Positions 1 to 7,823 of a stretch of DNA of 13,024 bases are shown here, piece after piece; positions within the stretch are counted from its first letter, which is position 1; every line of letters starts with the position of its first letter. The notes beneath the pieces were generated by a model, which was not told the origin of the DNA, ran no database searches, and was given only the letters and a program-made list of their open reading frames with translations. This DNA comes from JBDKUD01 sp039679805 (GTDB taxonomy: Bacteria; Bacillota; Syntrophomonadia; Syntrophomonadales; Syntrophomonadaceae), in NCBI GenBank assembly GCA_039679805.1, contig JBDKUD010000194.1, positions 1 to 13,024 on the forward strand. Direction: 5' to 3'. Both the position numbers and the translations under genes were made by a program.

Positions 1-691
1 ACTGCTCCCTGAGCAGCACTTCCGCTAGCTTAAGATCCAGCGGTGTTGTTATTTTCAGGTTACGGTAGTCACCTTTAACTACTTTTACCCGACCTATATA
101 AGTTTCAAACAAAGAGGCATCATCAGTTGCCGTAAATCCTTCCTCATAGGCCTGATTATAGGCAGCCAGCAATTCGGTATACTTAAAAATCTGGGGTGTT
201 TGAATGCCAACTACGCTGGAGCGGTCCAATGTTTGTCTGACAAAGTCATCACGATCAACCAGTTTTAAGGTATCAGTAGGCATTACACCAGGTATAGCTG
301 CTCCCCATTCCTGTGCTTCTACCAATAAATCTTTTAATAACTGAAACGATAAAAGTGGCCGTGCCCCATCATGCACAGCCACCAAATCAGTATCAGACCG
401 CAACTGCTTTAATCCGATCCATACTGAATCCTGTCTTTCCTTCCCTCCTGGTACTACCTGAGAAACCTTTTTATAACGATATTTTTTTACTATTTCTTTT
501 TCGCAATATTCAACTTCCATGGGATTGGCTACTATTATTATTTCATCTACCAGATCAAATGCTTCAAAAGCATCCAATGAATAGGCCAGAACCGGCCGCG
601 ATTTTAAAAGCAGGTACTGTTTATTAACCTTGCCACCCATCCGGGTAGCTGTTCCTGCTGCCGCTATAACAACCCGTAGGTTGTTAACCAT
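1..691 (-). CDS. ispD: 2-C-methyl-D-erythritol 4-phosphate cytidylyltransferase, 3' end cut by window edge
   Basis: IspD couples CTP to methylerythritol phosphate in the non-mevalonate isoprenoid pathway in the cytosol. I translated the minus strand from ATG at 691 and it stays open for 230 codons to base 1; the family is about 230 aa, so only the last few residues are missing. Visible motifs are the N-terminal nucleotide loop AAGTATRMG with K/KQY following (residues ~10-25), RPVL (~33), VHDGARPLL (~105-113), TDTLKLVDRDDF (~145) and TDDASLFE (~187). The usual GxG of the nucleotide loop reads GTA here, a mild oddity. The start overlaps the yacL stop by 8 nt and is preceded by GAGGTGA, so the two genes are translationally coupled. 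ispF would be expected just beyond the left edge. The identification is firm. Confidence 0.95.
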   Translation of the reverse strand, partial: MVNNLRVVIAAAGTATRMGGKVNKQYLLLKSRPVLAYSLDAFEAFDLVDEIIIVANPMEVEYCEKEIVKKYRYKKVSQVVPGGKERQDSVWIGLKQLRSDTDLVAVHDGARPLLSFQLLKDLLVEAQEWGAAIPGVMPTDTLKLVDRDDFVRQTLDRSSVVGIQTPQIFKYTELLAAYNQAYEEGFTATDDASLFETYIGRVKVVKGDYRNLKITTPLDLKLAEVLLREQ

Positions 692-1808
692 ACAAACTCA
701 CCTCTTGTACGTCATGGAAAGACTTTTCAATGCCGCAATGGGTAGCTTCATCTTTATTCTTACGGGTAAAAATCATTCTGCCTGCCGCCGTCTGGAAAAC
801 GCTGGTTACGGTAACCTCTAATTCATTATTTATCTCATGGTTAGCTTCTTCAACTACCACCATAGTACCATCTTCAAGATAACCAATACCCTGTCCGGGT
901 TCTTTGCCTTCTTTAATAATTGTTATGTGCATGGATTCCCCGGGGTAAACCATTACCTTGACTGCATTGGTAAGTTCATTAATATTTAAAACCGTTATAC
1001 CCTGCAGTTCGGCGACCTTATTCAGATTGTAATCATTAGTTATGATGCTGGCATTAATCCGTTTACATAGACGTATTAATTTTTGGTCAACTTCTTTTTC
1101 GTCCAGATTATTACCTTCCATTATATCAATTTTTATGTCAGGATGTTTCTGCATTTTAGATAGAAGTTCCAGTCCGCGCCGCCCCTTATTACGCCGCATA
1201 TTATCTGAGGAACCAGCAATGTGTTGAAGTTCTTCAATTACAAAAGTAGGGACGATAAGAGAGCCTTCCAGGAAATTGCTAATACAAACGTCGTAGATCC
1301 GTCCATCAATAATAGCACTGGTATCAACTACTTTTGGGCTACTTTGAGTTATCACCTTTTCTTTTTCTTCTTCATTAATATGCACAGGCAATAGTCCCAA
1401 TACATCAAAAGCTCGGCGGGTCCCAATTTTTACTCCCATAAAACCACACAGTAAAAAAGTAGCCAGGGTAAGATACATGCCTATCCCACTTATCATTGAA
1501 AAAGGATAACTGCTAAGTAATCCCACCAAGGCTCCCAACAGTAAACCTGCTGAACCTCCGATGAGTTTTTCTACAGAAGTATTATCCAAAAAATAATTGA
1601 GCCTTTGCCAGAGTTTTTTAATCCCTTTGGTGAACCATCCTGACCAGACATAAAAAATTAGAAATGATATTATTCCCGCAACCATCTGACCACTTAAATT
1701 TACTGCTGTAAAAGACTTAGCTAGATACATTACCCATAACCCAAAAATAAGTGCCATTAAAAATAATGGTTTGGAAATTGACAACTTGTTGTTATACATA
1801 ATATTCAT
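684..1808 (-). CDS. yacL: Membrane-anchored PIN/TRAM domain protein (YacL family)
   Basis: This is a 374-aa YacL-type protein, a putative membrane-tethered RNase. Four hydrophobic segments lie at about residues 14-31, 42-58, 83-100 and 105-127. A PIN nuclease domain follows, with the acidic residues expected for metal binding: D162 in VVDTSAIIDGR, E193 in VIEELQ, D236/D241 and D259 in IITNDYNL. A C-terminal TRAM domain (about 285-350) has the GQGIGYLEDGTMVVVE core, a likely RNA-binding module. I chose ATG at 1808 because GGAGGTG lies 6 nt upstream; a further ATG at 1823 would overlap that ribosome site. The gene lies directly upstream of ispD, as in Bacillus. The physiological substrate in this family is, to my knowledge, not settled. 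Confidence 0.92.
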   Translation of the reverse strand: MNIMYNNKLSISKPLFLMALIFGLWVMYLAKSFTAVNLSGQMVAGIISFLIFYVWSGWFTKGIKKLWQRLNYFLDNTSVEKLIGGSAGLLLGALVGLLSSYPFSMISGIGMYLTLATFLLCGFMGVKIGTRRAFDVLGLLPVHINEEEKEKVITQSSPKVVDTSAIIDGRIYDVCISNFLEGSLIVPTFVIEELQHIAGSSDNMRRNKGRRGLELLSKMQKHPDIKIDIMEGNNLDEKEVDQKLIRLCKRINASIITNDYNLNKVAELQGITVLNINELTNAVKVMVYPGESMHITIIKEGKEPGQGIGYLEDGTMVVVEEANHEINNELEVTVTSVFQTAAGRMIFTRKNKDEATHCGIEKSFHDVQEVSLYG

Positions 1809-1850
1809 ACTATCCACCTCCATTACTTATTTTTCTATTTAAGGGTAATT

Positions 1851-1879
1851 ATTATACCTAATACTGGAAAAGAGAATGT
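1851..1879 (-). promoter_or_regulatory. Candidate sigmaA promoter for yacL-ispD
   Basis: On the minus strand a perfect -10 TATAAT (1851-1856) lies about 43 nt upstream of the yacL start. The -35 at 17-bp spacing (ACATTC, 1874-1879) is poor, so the promoter may be weak or need help. It would fire divergently from the promoter at 1946-1975. Confidence 0.42.
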
Positions 1880-1945
1880 AATATTCTAATCCGTGTAATA
1901 AGGTTCCCAAAAGCTCATTAAATGGGTAATTGATTTTCAGTGGAA

Positions 1946-1975
1946 TTGACAAACAGTTTCAGGCAGGACTATAAT
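1946..1975 (+). promoter_or_regulatory. Strong sigmaA promoter for the 132-aa Cys-rich gene
   Basis: A consensus -35 TTGACA (1946-1951) and a consensus -10 TATAAT (1970-1975) are separated by 18 bp. The predicted start of transcription is near 1982, giving a leader of about 45 nt before the ATG at 2027. This is the best match to the vegetative promoter consensus in the window. Confidence 0.78.
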
Positions 1976-2026
1976 TTAAAGAAAGGTTGATAAAATAATA
2001 GGACGAAAAGGGGGCCAAACCTCTTA

Positions 2027-2425
2027 ATGAAGGACTTGATTTGTGATGAATTCCAGTATGCTGTAGGTGATTTATTAATCCGTCACCATAGTATTCTTGA
2101 TGTCCTTTCCAAGCTTTCTGAGGCAACCTGCCGGGTTAATCGGGCAATTATTAAATCTGTTACCGATTGTGGATGTGAATCTATTGCAGCCGCAAAGCTG
2201 CAACTGCCTGAGCATGTTGAATCTTTAGACGAACTTCGCAATTGCCTGGATAATCATTTACGAGGAAAATTATGCCCAAACTGTGAAGAGGTTGTATATA
2301 ATGAACTGGGGAAATTATTGTTTTATGCAGCTGCATTGTGCAACAGTCTTGATATAAACCTTTATGACGTTTTTATCAAGGAGTACAAAAAAGCCACTAC
2401 CCTGGGTGTGTACAATTTACGTTAG
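2027..2425 (+). CDS. Conserved Cys-rich protein with MazG-like C-terminal half, function unknown
   Basis: The 132-aa product looks like a small conserved clostridial protein whose function I do not know. It is mostly helical and has eight cysteines (C6, C35, C48, C50, C73, C83, C86, C105), including CGC (48-50) and CPNC (83-86), which could bind a metal. The C-terminal half ELGKLLFYAAALCNSLDINLYDVF (about 93-116, quoted in parts: ELGKLLF then LYDVF) resembles the ELGDLLF helix pair of MazG-type nucleotide pyrophosphatases, but the metal-binding Asp is Lys. Catalysis of that kind is therefore doubtful; this is inference. The ribosome site AAAAGGGGG ends about 12 nt before the ATG, longer than usual. 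The gene has its own strong promoter and terminator and no partner gene, and it lies convergent to disA and divergent from yacL. Confidence 0.85.
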   Translation: MKDLICDEFQYAVGDLLIRHHSILDVLSKLSEATCRVNRAIIKSVTDCGCESIAAAKLQLPEHVESLDELRNCLDNHLRGKLCPNCEEVVYNELGKLLFYAAALCNSLDINLYDVFIKEYKKATTLGVYNLR

Positions 2426-2448
2426 TAAATAATTTATTGATTAGACTT

Positions 2449-2475
2449 AAAAAACCGCCTTGTGGCGGTTTTTTT
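2449..2475 (+). terminator. Bidirectional intrinsic terminator
   Basis: The stem AACCGCC / GGCGGTT has a TTGT loop and is flanked by A6 on the left and T7 on the right. It lies 24 nt after the stop of the 132-aa gene. Because the left flank is an A-run, the same hairpin works on the minus strand for transcripts coming from disA. Confidence 0.93.
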
Positions 2476-2546
2476 ATTGACAGGTTCCCTTGTTGATTTC
2501 TATCCCCATGGATACAAGCAAACATTTCGTAACTTTTATTAAAATG

Positions 2547-2590
2547 AATCTGTGTTAATCCTTTTAAAATCTGTGTGTGAGCTTGCTCAC
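2547..2590. repeat. Direct repeat AATCTGTGT x2 plus a 14-bp palindrome
   Basis: AATCTGTGT occurs at 2547-2555 and 2568-2576, a period of 21 bp, and is followed at once by the inverted repeat GTGAGC-TT-GCTCAC (2577-2590). The whole lies 15 bp beyond the disA stop. As a disA terminator it is poor because no T-run follows on the minus strand. It resembles a fragment of a dispersed intergenic repeat, but that needs a genome search. Confidence 0.5.
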
Positions 2591-2605
2591 CAGTGTTTAA
2601 TTCCC

Positions 2606-3679
2606 TTACACCATATATTCCAGCAACAACTGTTCCTGCATTCGTTTCAACCCATTTTTGATAGACCGGGCCCTTACCTCACCAATCCCTTCAACCTCAT
2701 CCAATTCTTCAATACTAGCTCTTAAAATATGACCCAGCAAAATAAATCGTTCTACCAGATTATCAATAACCTGCAGCGGAATCCGGGGAAGTTTCTGTAA
2801 CATCCGGTAACCACGGGAAGAAACCTGCTGGTCAAGATGACTGGAAGCACTTCCGATTCCTAGTATTTTAGCGATAAATACCGAATCGGAAACATCTTCC
2901 TCAAACGCCCGCAGCATACTTTTTAACAGGTCCTGGGGTGATTTATCTCCGGCATTAGTATAATCCTGAATTATGTACAGCGCTTCCTCTTCAACATTGG
3001 CAACCAGTTCATCCAACTGCATTTTAACCAGTCGACCTTCAGTACCCAGTTCAGCAATATAGTTCTCAATCTCACTGGCAATATTAAGTACTTTAATACA
3101 TCTTCGCAATACTTCACAGACCTCGGAAACTGTAACCAGGTCTTCAAATTCCAATCCACCCAGCCGCTGCAATTCCTTTGACAGCACATTACGATATTTC
3201 TCCAACGTTTGCAGAGCTTGGCTGGCCTTAACCAGTATTGATGACAAATCCCTAAGGCGGAAAGTTATATTTCCCTGAAACAGAGTAACCACTCTTCTGC
3301 GCTGGGATACTGCTACCACCAGTTTCCCGGTCTGTTTGGCCACCCTTTCAGCTGTTCTATGTCTGATACCGGTTTCCAAAGAAGACAAGTTTGAATCGGG
3401 GTCAAGCTGAGCATTGGCTATTAATATCCGGGAGGCATCATCATTAGTTATAATAGCTCCATCCATTTTCGCCAGTTCATACAATCGGGCCGGAGTAAAT
3501 TCGCAATCAATACGAAATCCGCCACTCACCAAATTCATTAGTTCGGGAGAATCACCGACAACAATTAAACCGCCGGTATTGGCATGTAATACATTTTCTA
3601 TTCCCAGCCGAAATAAGGTGCCGGGAGCCAGCATCTTCAAATACTTTCGAAAATCCGCCTTGTAAATATCTTCTACCAA
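2606..3679 (-). CDS. disA: Diadenylate cyclase / DNA integrity scanning protein DisA
   Basis: DisA makes the second messenger c-di-AMP from two ATP and scans DNA for branched structures, at which cyclase activity drops. With the start I choose it is 357 aa, close to the 360 aa of Bacillus DisA. The N-terminal DAC domain carries NTGGLIVVG (about 34-42), the catalytic DGA (73-75) and the RHR motif (106-108), so cyclase activity is expected. A helical spine follows, and the C-terminal helix-hairpin-helix DNA-binding domain contains VEGIGEVRARSI (about 328-339). I chose TTG at 3679: it lies 2 nt after the radA stop with GGGGGGA about 5 nt upstream. An ATG at 3709, inside radA, adds ten residues but has no ribosome site. 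Translation is probably coupled to radA. Confidence 0.95.
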   Translation of the reverse strand: MVEDIYKADFRKYLKMLAPGTLFRLGIENVLHANTGGLIVVGDSPELMNLVSGGFRIDCEFTPARLYELAKMDGAIITNDDASRILIANAQLDPDSNLSSLETGIRHRTAERVAKQTGKLVVAVSQRRRVVTLFQGNITFRLRDLSSILVKASQALQTLEKYRNVLSKELQRLGGLEFEDLVTVSEVCEVLRRCIKVLNIASEIENYIAELGTEGRLVKMQLDELVANVEEEALYIIQDYTNAGDKSPQDLLKSMLRAFEEDVSDSVFIAKILGIGSASSHLDQQVSSRGYRMLQKLPRIPLQVIDNLVERFILLGHILRASIEELDEVEGIGEVRARSIKNGLKRMQEQLLLEYMV

Positions 3680-3681
3680 AT

Positions 3682-5025
3682 TTATCCCCCCATTACTATT
3701 TGAATACATTCATCTATGTTTGCAACTGGCAGTAACTGCAACTTGTAATTATTATTCTTTATCCCGGATGGAACAACCACCCGTTTAAAACCCATTTTCT
3801 CAACCTCTTTTAAACGTGTGTCCAGAAAGGGGACAGAACGAATCTGGCCGGATAACCCAAGTTCCCCAATAAATACTGTTTCAGGGGAGATAAGCTTCTC
3901 TTTATAACTCGAGACTATAGCCGCTGCTATTCCCAGGTCGACGGATGGATCTTTAAGGAAAACTCCCCCGGTCACCTTCAGGTAAACGTCATAGTCTGAT
4001 AATCTAAAACCCCTGACCTTTTCGAGAACGGCAATAATCAGAGCCAGACGATTTTGATCTATCCCCGAGGCCATACGTTTGGGATACCCGGGGCTGGAGG
4101 AGGCTACCAAAGCCTGAATCTCAATTAATAGCGGCCTGGTTCCTTCAAAACTGGCAGCTACCGCCGTGCCATTAGTATTACAGCTTCCGCTTAAGAAAAT
4201 ATACGAGGGATCAGCCACTTCCAGCAATCCTTGTCCACTCATTTCCAGTAAACCAATTTCGTCGGTAGAACCAAAACGGTTTTTTACTCCCCGTAATAAA
4301 CGAAAAGCAAAGTTTTTGTCGCCTTCAAAGTAAATAACTACATCCACCATATGCTCAAGAACCCGGGGGCCCGCCAGCACACCGTCTTTGGTGACATGAC
4401 CAACCAAGAAAAACGCTTTATCACTTTTCTTGGCCAGATTCATAATTGCTGCAGTACATTCCCGAAGTTGAGATACACTACCCGGGATAGATGAAATGTG
4501 TTGTGAATAAACTGTCTGAATAGAATCTATTATAACAAAATCTGGATTAATTTCCTTAATATAATCATCTAAAAGATCAATATTAGGTTCATTTAAAAGA
4601 AATATATTTTCACTATCTATTTGCAGGCGGGTTGCCCGTAACCTTATTTGCCGGAGAGACTCTTCCCCTGATAAATACAATACCTTTTTTCCAGTCTTCG
4701 CTATTCTGTCCGCCACCTGCAGTAAAAGAGTAGATTTGCCTATACCCGGGTCTCCTCCCAGTAACACGAGTGAACCCGGTACTATTCCTCCTCCCAGTAC
4801 GCGGTCCAATTCCCCCATACCGGAAGAGAATCTATAGGTATCTGAACCTGATATATCGCTTAAAGGTATGGCAGCAACCTCTCTATGTTGGGCTGAACGG
4901 TCATGCCGGGCTTGAACTTCTTCAGTCAGCGTATTCCATTGCCCACAGCCCGGACATCGGCCCAGCCATTTATAAGTTTCATACCCACATTCCTGGCATA
5001 CAAACTTATTTATATTTTTGCCCAT
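3682..5025 (-). CDS. radA: DNA repair protein RadA (Sms)
   Basis: RadA is a RecA-related ATPase that helps process recombination intermediates as a helicase-like branch-migration factor. The 447-aa product has an N-terminal zinc finger (C10-x2-C13, C24-x2-C27), a Walker A GDPGIGKS (91-98), a RecA-type core with VIIDSIQT (164-171), the RadA-specific KNRFG (248-252) and a C-terminal Lon-protease-like domain (about 290-447). I chose ATG at 5025 because AAAGGAGA sits 6 nt upstream. A TTG at 5046 would place that ribosome site inside the gene. disA follows after 2 nt. Between radA and clpC lie a terminator and a possible promoter, so radA-disA appears to be its own unit. Confidence 0.97.
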   Translation of the reverse strand: MGKNINKFVCQECGYETYKWLGRCPGCGQWNTLTEEVQARHDRSAQHREVAAIPLSDISGSDTYRFSSGMGELDRVLGGGIVPGSLVLLGGDPGIGKSTLLLQVADRIAKTGKKVLYLSGEESLRQIRLRATRLQIDSENIFLLNEPNIDLLDDYIKEINPDFVIIDSIQTVYSQHISSIPGSVSQLRECTAAIMNLAKKSDKAFFLVGHVTKDGVLAGPRVLEHMVDVVIYFEGDKNFAFRLLRGVKNRFGSTDEIGLLEMSGQGLLEVADPSYIFLSGSCNTNGTAVAASFEGTRPLLIEIQALVASSSPGYPKRMASGIDQNRLALIIAVLEKVRGFRLSDYDVYLKVTGGVFLKDPSVDLGIAAAIVSSYKEKLISPETVFIGELGLSGQIRSVPFLDTRLKEVEKMGFKRVVVPSGIKNNNYKLQLLPVANIDECIQIVMGG

Positions 5026-5112
5026 TATTTTCTCCTTTAGACCCAAACCAGATTCATTACTACAATTGTATCATTGATTCTACCAAAAATACCACGCTCT
5101 CACTAGGAAGTA

Positions 5113-5141
5113 TATACTATTTTTTAGAAAATTCGAGTCAA
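5113..5141 (-). promoter_or_regulatory. Weak candidate promoter for radA-disA
   Basis: On the minus strand TTGACT (5136-5141) is followed at 17 bp by AGTATA (5113-5118), or at 19 bp by TATATA. This lies between the clpC terminator and radA, which is where a separate promoter is needed. The -10 is imperfect and the assignment is tentative. Confidence 0.38.
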
Positions 5142-5191
5142 ATGTGGAGCGTTAATGTATATCTGTTTTTGTAATAAATAATTGGTCGCAG

Positions 5192-5221
5192 AAAAAAGGA
5201 AGACCTGATATCAGATCTTCC
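5192..5221 (-). terminator. Intrinsic terminator of the ctsR-mcsA-mcsB-clpC operon
   Basis: On the minus strand a 10-bp stem (5198-5207 with 5212-5221, one G-U wobble, ATAT loop) is followed by T6 (5192-5197). It starts about 20 nt after the clpC stop and should end most of the stress-operon transcript before radA. Confidence 0.9.
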
Positions 5222-5241
5222 CTAAAAATGTTTTTACTATA

Positions 5242-7725
5242 TCAGGCTCTTTTTACGGTCATTATGCCCTCTTCGGCATCCACCAGAATTCTATCACCTG
5301 GTTCCACTGTCTTTTTCAGAATCTCTTCAGATACTTTATCTTCTACCAGTTTCTGAATGGCCCGTTTGAGTGGCCGTGCCCCATAAGCAGGATCGTAGCC
5401 TTCTTTTATTATCAACTCACGGGCAGCTTCTGCTATTTCCAGTTCGAAACCAGCCTCCTTAATTCTTAAGGCCAAATCTTTCAGTAATAGTTTAATAATC
5501 TCTTTTAATTCCGGTTCGGATAGACTCTGGAACACTATCATTTCATCTACCCGGTTCAAAAACTCGGGCCGGAAGGTGTGTTTCATCTGTTCCATTACTC
5601 TATCTTTCATGCGAGCGTAATCTTCCGCTTCGTCCACTGCCCTGGTAAACCCTACTGTCTTGCTTTTCTGCAATGTCTCAGCACCTACATTGGAGGTCAT
5701 TATTACCACGGTGTTTCTGAAGTCAACAGTTCTGCCCTGTCCATCAGTTAAACGGCCATCTTCCAGTACCTGTAACAATATATTGAAGACATCCGGATGA
5801 GCCTTCTCAATCTCGTCCAGCAGGATAACTGAATATGGTTTTCTTCTTACCTTCTCGGTCAGTTGACCGCCTTCGTCATAACCAACATACCCGGGAGGAG
5901 AACCAATCATTCTGGATACTGCATGTTTTTCCATATACTCTGACATATCCAGACGGATTATGGCCTCTTCGCTGCCAAACATGGCCTCAGCCAGGGTTCT
6001 GGCTAACTCTGTTTTACCAACGCCGGTGGGCCCCAGGAATATAAACGAGCCTATGGGGCGTTTGGGGTTTTTTAACCCGGCCCGGGCTCTTCTGACTGCC
6101 CTGGCTACTGCTTTAACTGCTTCCTCCTGTCCGATTACCCGGTCATGCAGAACCGATTCCAGGTTTACCAGTCGCTCCGTTTCGTCTTTGGCCAATTTGC
6201 TTACCGGTATCCCGGTCCAATCTGCTACTATCCCGGCAATATCATCTTCCAGGACCGATCCCGCCTGCAGACTGCGCTGGCTGACCCATTCCTTGCGTTG
6301 ATTATCAACATCATCTTTTAGCTTTTGTTCTTCATCTCTTAACCGGGCTGCCTTCTCATATTCCTGTGCATTTATGGCTTCTTCTTTTTCTTTTATAATT
6401 TCCTCCAGGTGGGTTTCCTGCTTTTGTAAATCTTCCGGAATAACATAGTTGGCCAGCCTTACTTTAGAGGCCGCCTCATCAATTAAATCTATGGCTTTAT
6501 CCGGTAAAAAGCGGTCGGTTATATAACGCGCCGATAATTTTACTGCGGCAATAATAGCTTCATCACTGATTTTAACCCCGTGATGAGCTTCATAACGATC
6601 CCGCAGGCCCTTTAGTATTTCCACACTTTCTTCATCGCTCGGCTCATCAACCAATATTGGTTGGAATCTTCGTTCCAGAGCGGCATCCTTTTCAATGTGT
6701 TTCCGATACTCATTTAATGTAGTGGCTCCTACACATTGAAATTCTCCCCGGGCCAGGGATGGTTTTAAAATATTGGCAGCATCGATAGCACCTTCGGCTG
6801 CTCCTGCTCCCACAATGGTATGGAGTTCGTCAATAAATATTATGACATCACCGGCTGATTTGATTTCATTTACTATCTTGGTAAGCCGGTCTTCAAATTC
6901 TCCCCGATATTTAGTTCCTGCCACTATAGTTGACAAATCGAGAGAAACCACCCGTTTGTTGGATAATATTTCCGGTACTTTATTCTCGCAAATTCTCTGG
7001 GCCAATCCTTCTATTATAGCGGTCTTACCAACTCCAGGGTCCCCAATTAAAACCGGATTATTTTTGGTACGACGCGATAATATCTGTACCACTCTCTCTA
7101 TTTCCTTGTTTCTGCCTATTACCGGATCTAGTCTGTCTTCCTGAGCATCCCGGGTCAGGTCCCGGCTGAAATTATCCAGGGTAGGAGTCTTACTCCGGGT
7201 CTTGCGCTTACCCTGTTGTGCATTGGTCTGTGTGGCTTTAGCCTCCGGCTGATAGGGATCAACTCCTGAAGAACCTGTAACTTCACCACCCAGAAGCATT
7301 ATTACCTGTTCTCTAACTTCATCGAGTTTAACCCCCATGGATGTTAATACCTGGCCGGCAACACCCTCTTCTTCCCTTATCAAAGCCAGCAGGATATGCT
7401 CAGTACCTACATAATTCACTCCCTGTAATCGAGCTTCATCAAAAGCCAGATTAAATACCTTTTTCGCCCGGGGAGTTATCGGTAAATCCCCAGCGGCAGT
7501 TTCTATAATACCAGTACCCTGACCAATAACATTTTTAACTTCTTCCCTGACTTTCTCTAAATCTATACCTAGATTTAATAATGCCCGGGCACCTACTCCT
7601 TCACCTTCCCGCAATAGGCCCAGTAAAATATGTTCTGTACCAATGGCCGGGTGATTAAGATCTCTGGCTTCTTCCTGGGCATGTATAACTGCATTACGTG
7701 CTCTTTGTGTAAATCTTCTAAACAT
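5242..7725 (-). CDS. clpC: ATP-dependent protease unfoldase subunit ClpC
   Basis: ClpC is the AAA+ unfoldase that feeds proteins, including those marked with phospho-arginine, into ClpP. The 827-aa product is full length. The double Clp N domain spans about 1-150. AAA1 has Walker A GDPGVGKT (228-235) and Walker B VIIFIDE (294-300). The middle coiled domain with a UVR-type segment lies at about 430-480. AAA2 has Walker A GPTGVGKT (565-572) and Walker B VILLDE (633-638). The VGF tripeptide (691-693) is the ClpP-docking loop. A very strong ribosome site, AAGGAGGAG, precedes the ATG. It is the last gene of the CtsR operon, 98 bp after mcsB; that gap holds a 7-bp repeat array. Regulation by the CtsR boxes upstream of ctsR is expected. 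Confidence 0.98.
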   Translation of the reverse strand: MFRRFTQRARNAVIHAQEEARDLNHPAIGTEHILLGLLREGEGVGARALLNLGIDLEKVREEVKNVIGQGTGIIETAAGDLPITPRAKKVFNLAFDEARLQGVNYVGTEHILLALIREEEGVAGQVLTSMGVKLDEVREQVIMLLGGEVTGSSGVDPYQPEAKATQTNAQQGKRKTRSKTPTLDNFSRDLTRDAQEDRLDPVIGRNKEIERVVQILSRRTKNNPVLIGDPGVGKTAIIEGLAQRICENKVPEILSNKRVVSLDLSTIVAGTKYRGEFEDRLTKIVNEIKSAGDVIIFIDELHTIVGAGAAEGAIDAANILKPSLARGEFQCVGATTLNEYRKHIEKDAALERRFQPILVDEPSDEESVEILKGLRDRYEAHHGVKISDEAIIAAVKLSARYITDRFLPDKAIDLIDEAASKVRLANYVIPEDLQKQETHLEEIIKEKEEAINAQEYEKAARLRDEEQKLKDDVDNQRKEWVSQRSLQAGSVLEDDIAGIVADWTGIPVSKLAKDETERLVNLESVLHDRVIGQEEAVKAVARAVRRARAGLKNPKRPIGSFIFLGPTGVGKTELARTLAEAMFGSEEAIIRLDMSEYMEKHAVSRMIGSPPGYVGYDEGGQLTEKVRRKPYSVILLDEIEKAHPDVFNILLQVLEDGRLTDGQGRTVDFRNTVVIMTSNVGAETLQKSKTVGFTRAVDEAEDYARMKDRVMEQMKHTFRPEFLNRVDEMIVFQSLSEPELKEIIKLLLKDLALRIKEAGFELEIAEAARELIIKEGYDPAYGARPLKRAIQKLVEDKVSEEILKKTVEPGDRILVDAEEGIMTVKRA

Positions 7726-7742
7726 TATGGGTCTCCTCCTTT

Positions 7743-7777
7743 TTTGTAAGGGGTGAGGTGTGAGGGGAAAGGGGTAA
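7743..7777 (+). repeat. Tandem GGNGTNA heptamer array between mcsB and clpC
   Basis: Read on the plus strand the bases 7750-7777 split into GGGGTGA, GGTGTGA, GGGGAAA and GGGGTAA, preceded by a half-matching TTTGTAA (7743-7749). The same degenerate heptamer forms the array at 10807-10841 on the opposite strand. In the operon mRNA it appears as a C-rich stretch just ahead of the clpC ribosome site. Confidence 0.7.
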
Positions 7778-7823
7778 CCTCAACCCGTTTTATTTCATTC
7801 GATTAATTTACCTTTTTTTAGAT

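Noticed and set aside
313..627. Plus-strand open frame of 104 codons
   Set aside because: It lies antisense to ispD, whose frame is intact with all family motifs; no ribosome site or recognisable protein features.
2577..2590. Palindrome GTGAGC-TT-GCTCAC as the disA terminator
   Set aside because: No T-run follows on the minus strand; the bidirectional hairpin at 2449-2475 is a far better terminator.
5136..5142. AGTCAAA upstream of radA as a CtsR site
   Set aside because: Only one heptad is present; the second half does not match the consensus, and the bases are better read as a -35.
4770..5174. Plus-strand open frame of 134 codons
   Set aside because: It is mostly antisense to radA and continues through the radA upstream region; composition is not protein-like and no ribosome site precedes it.
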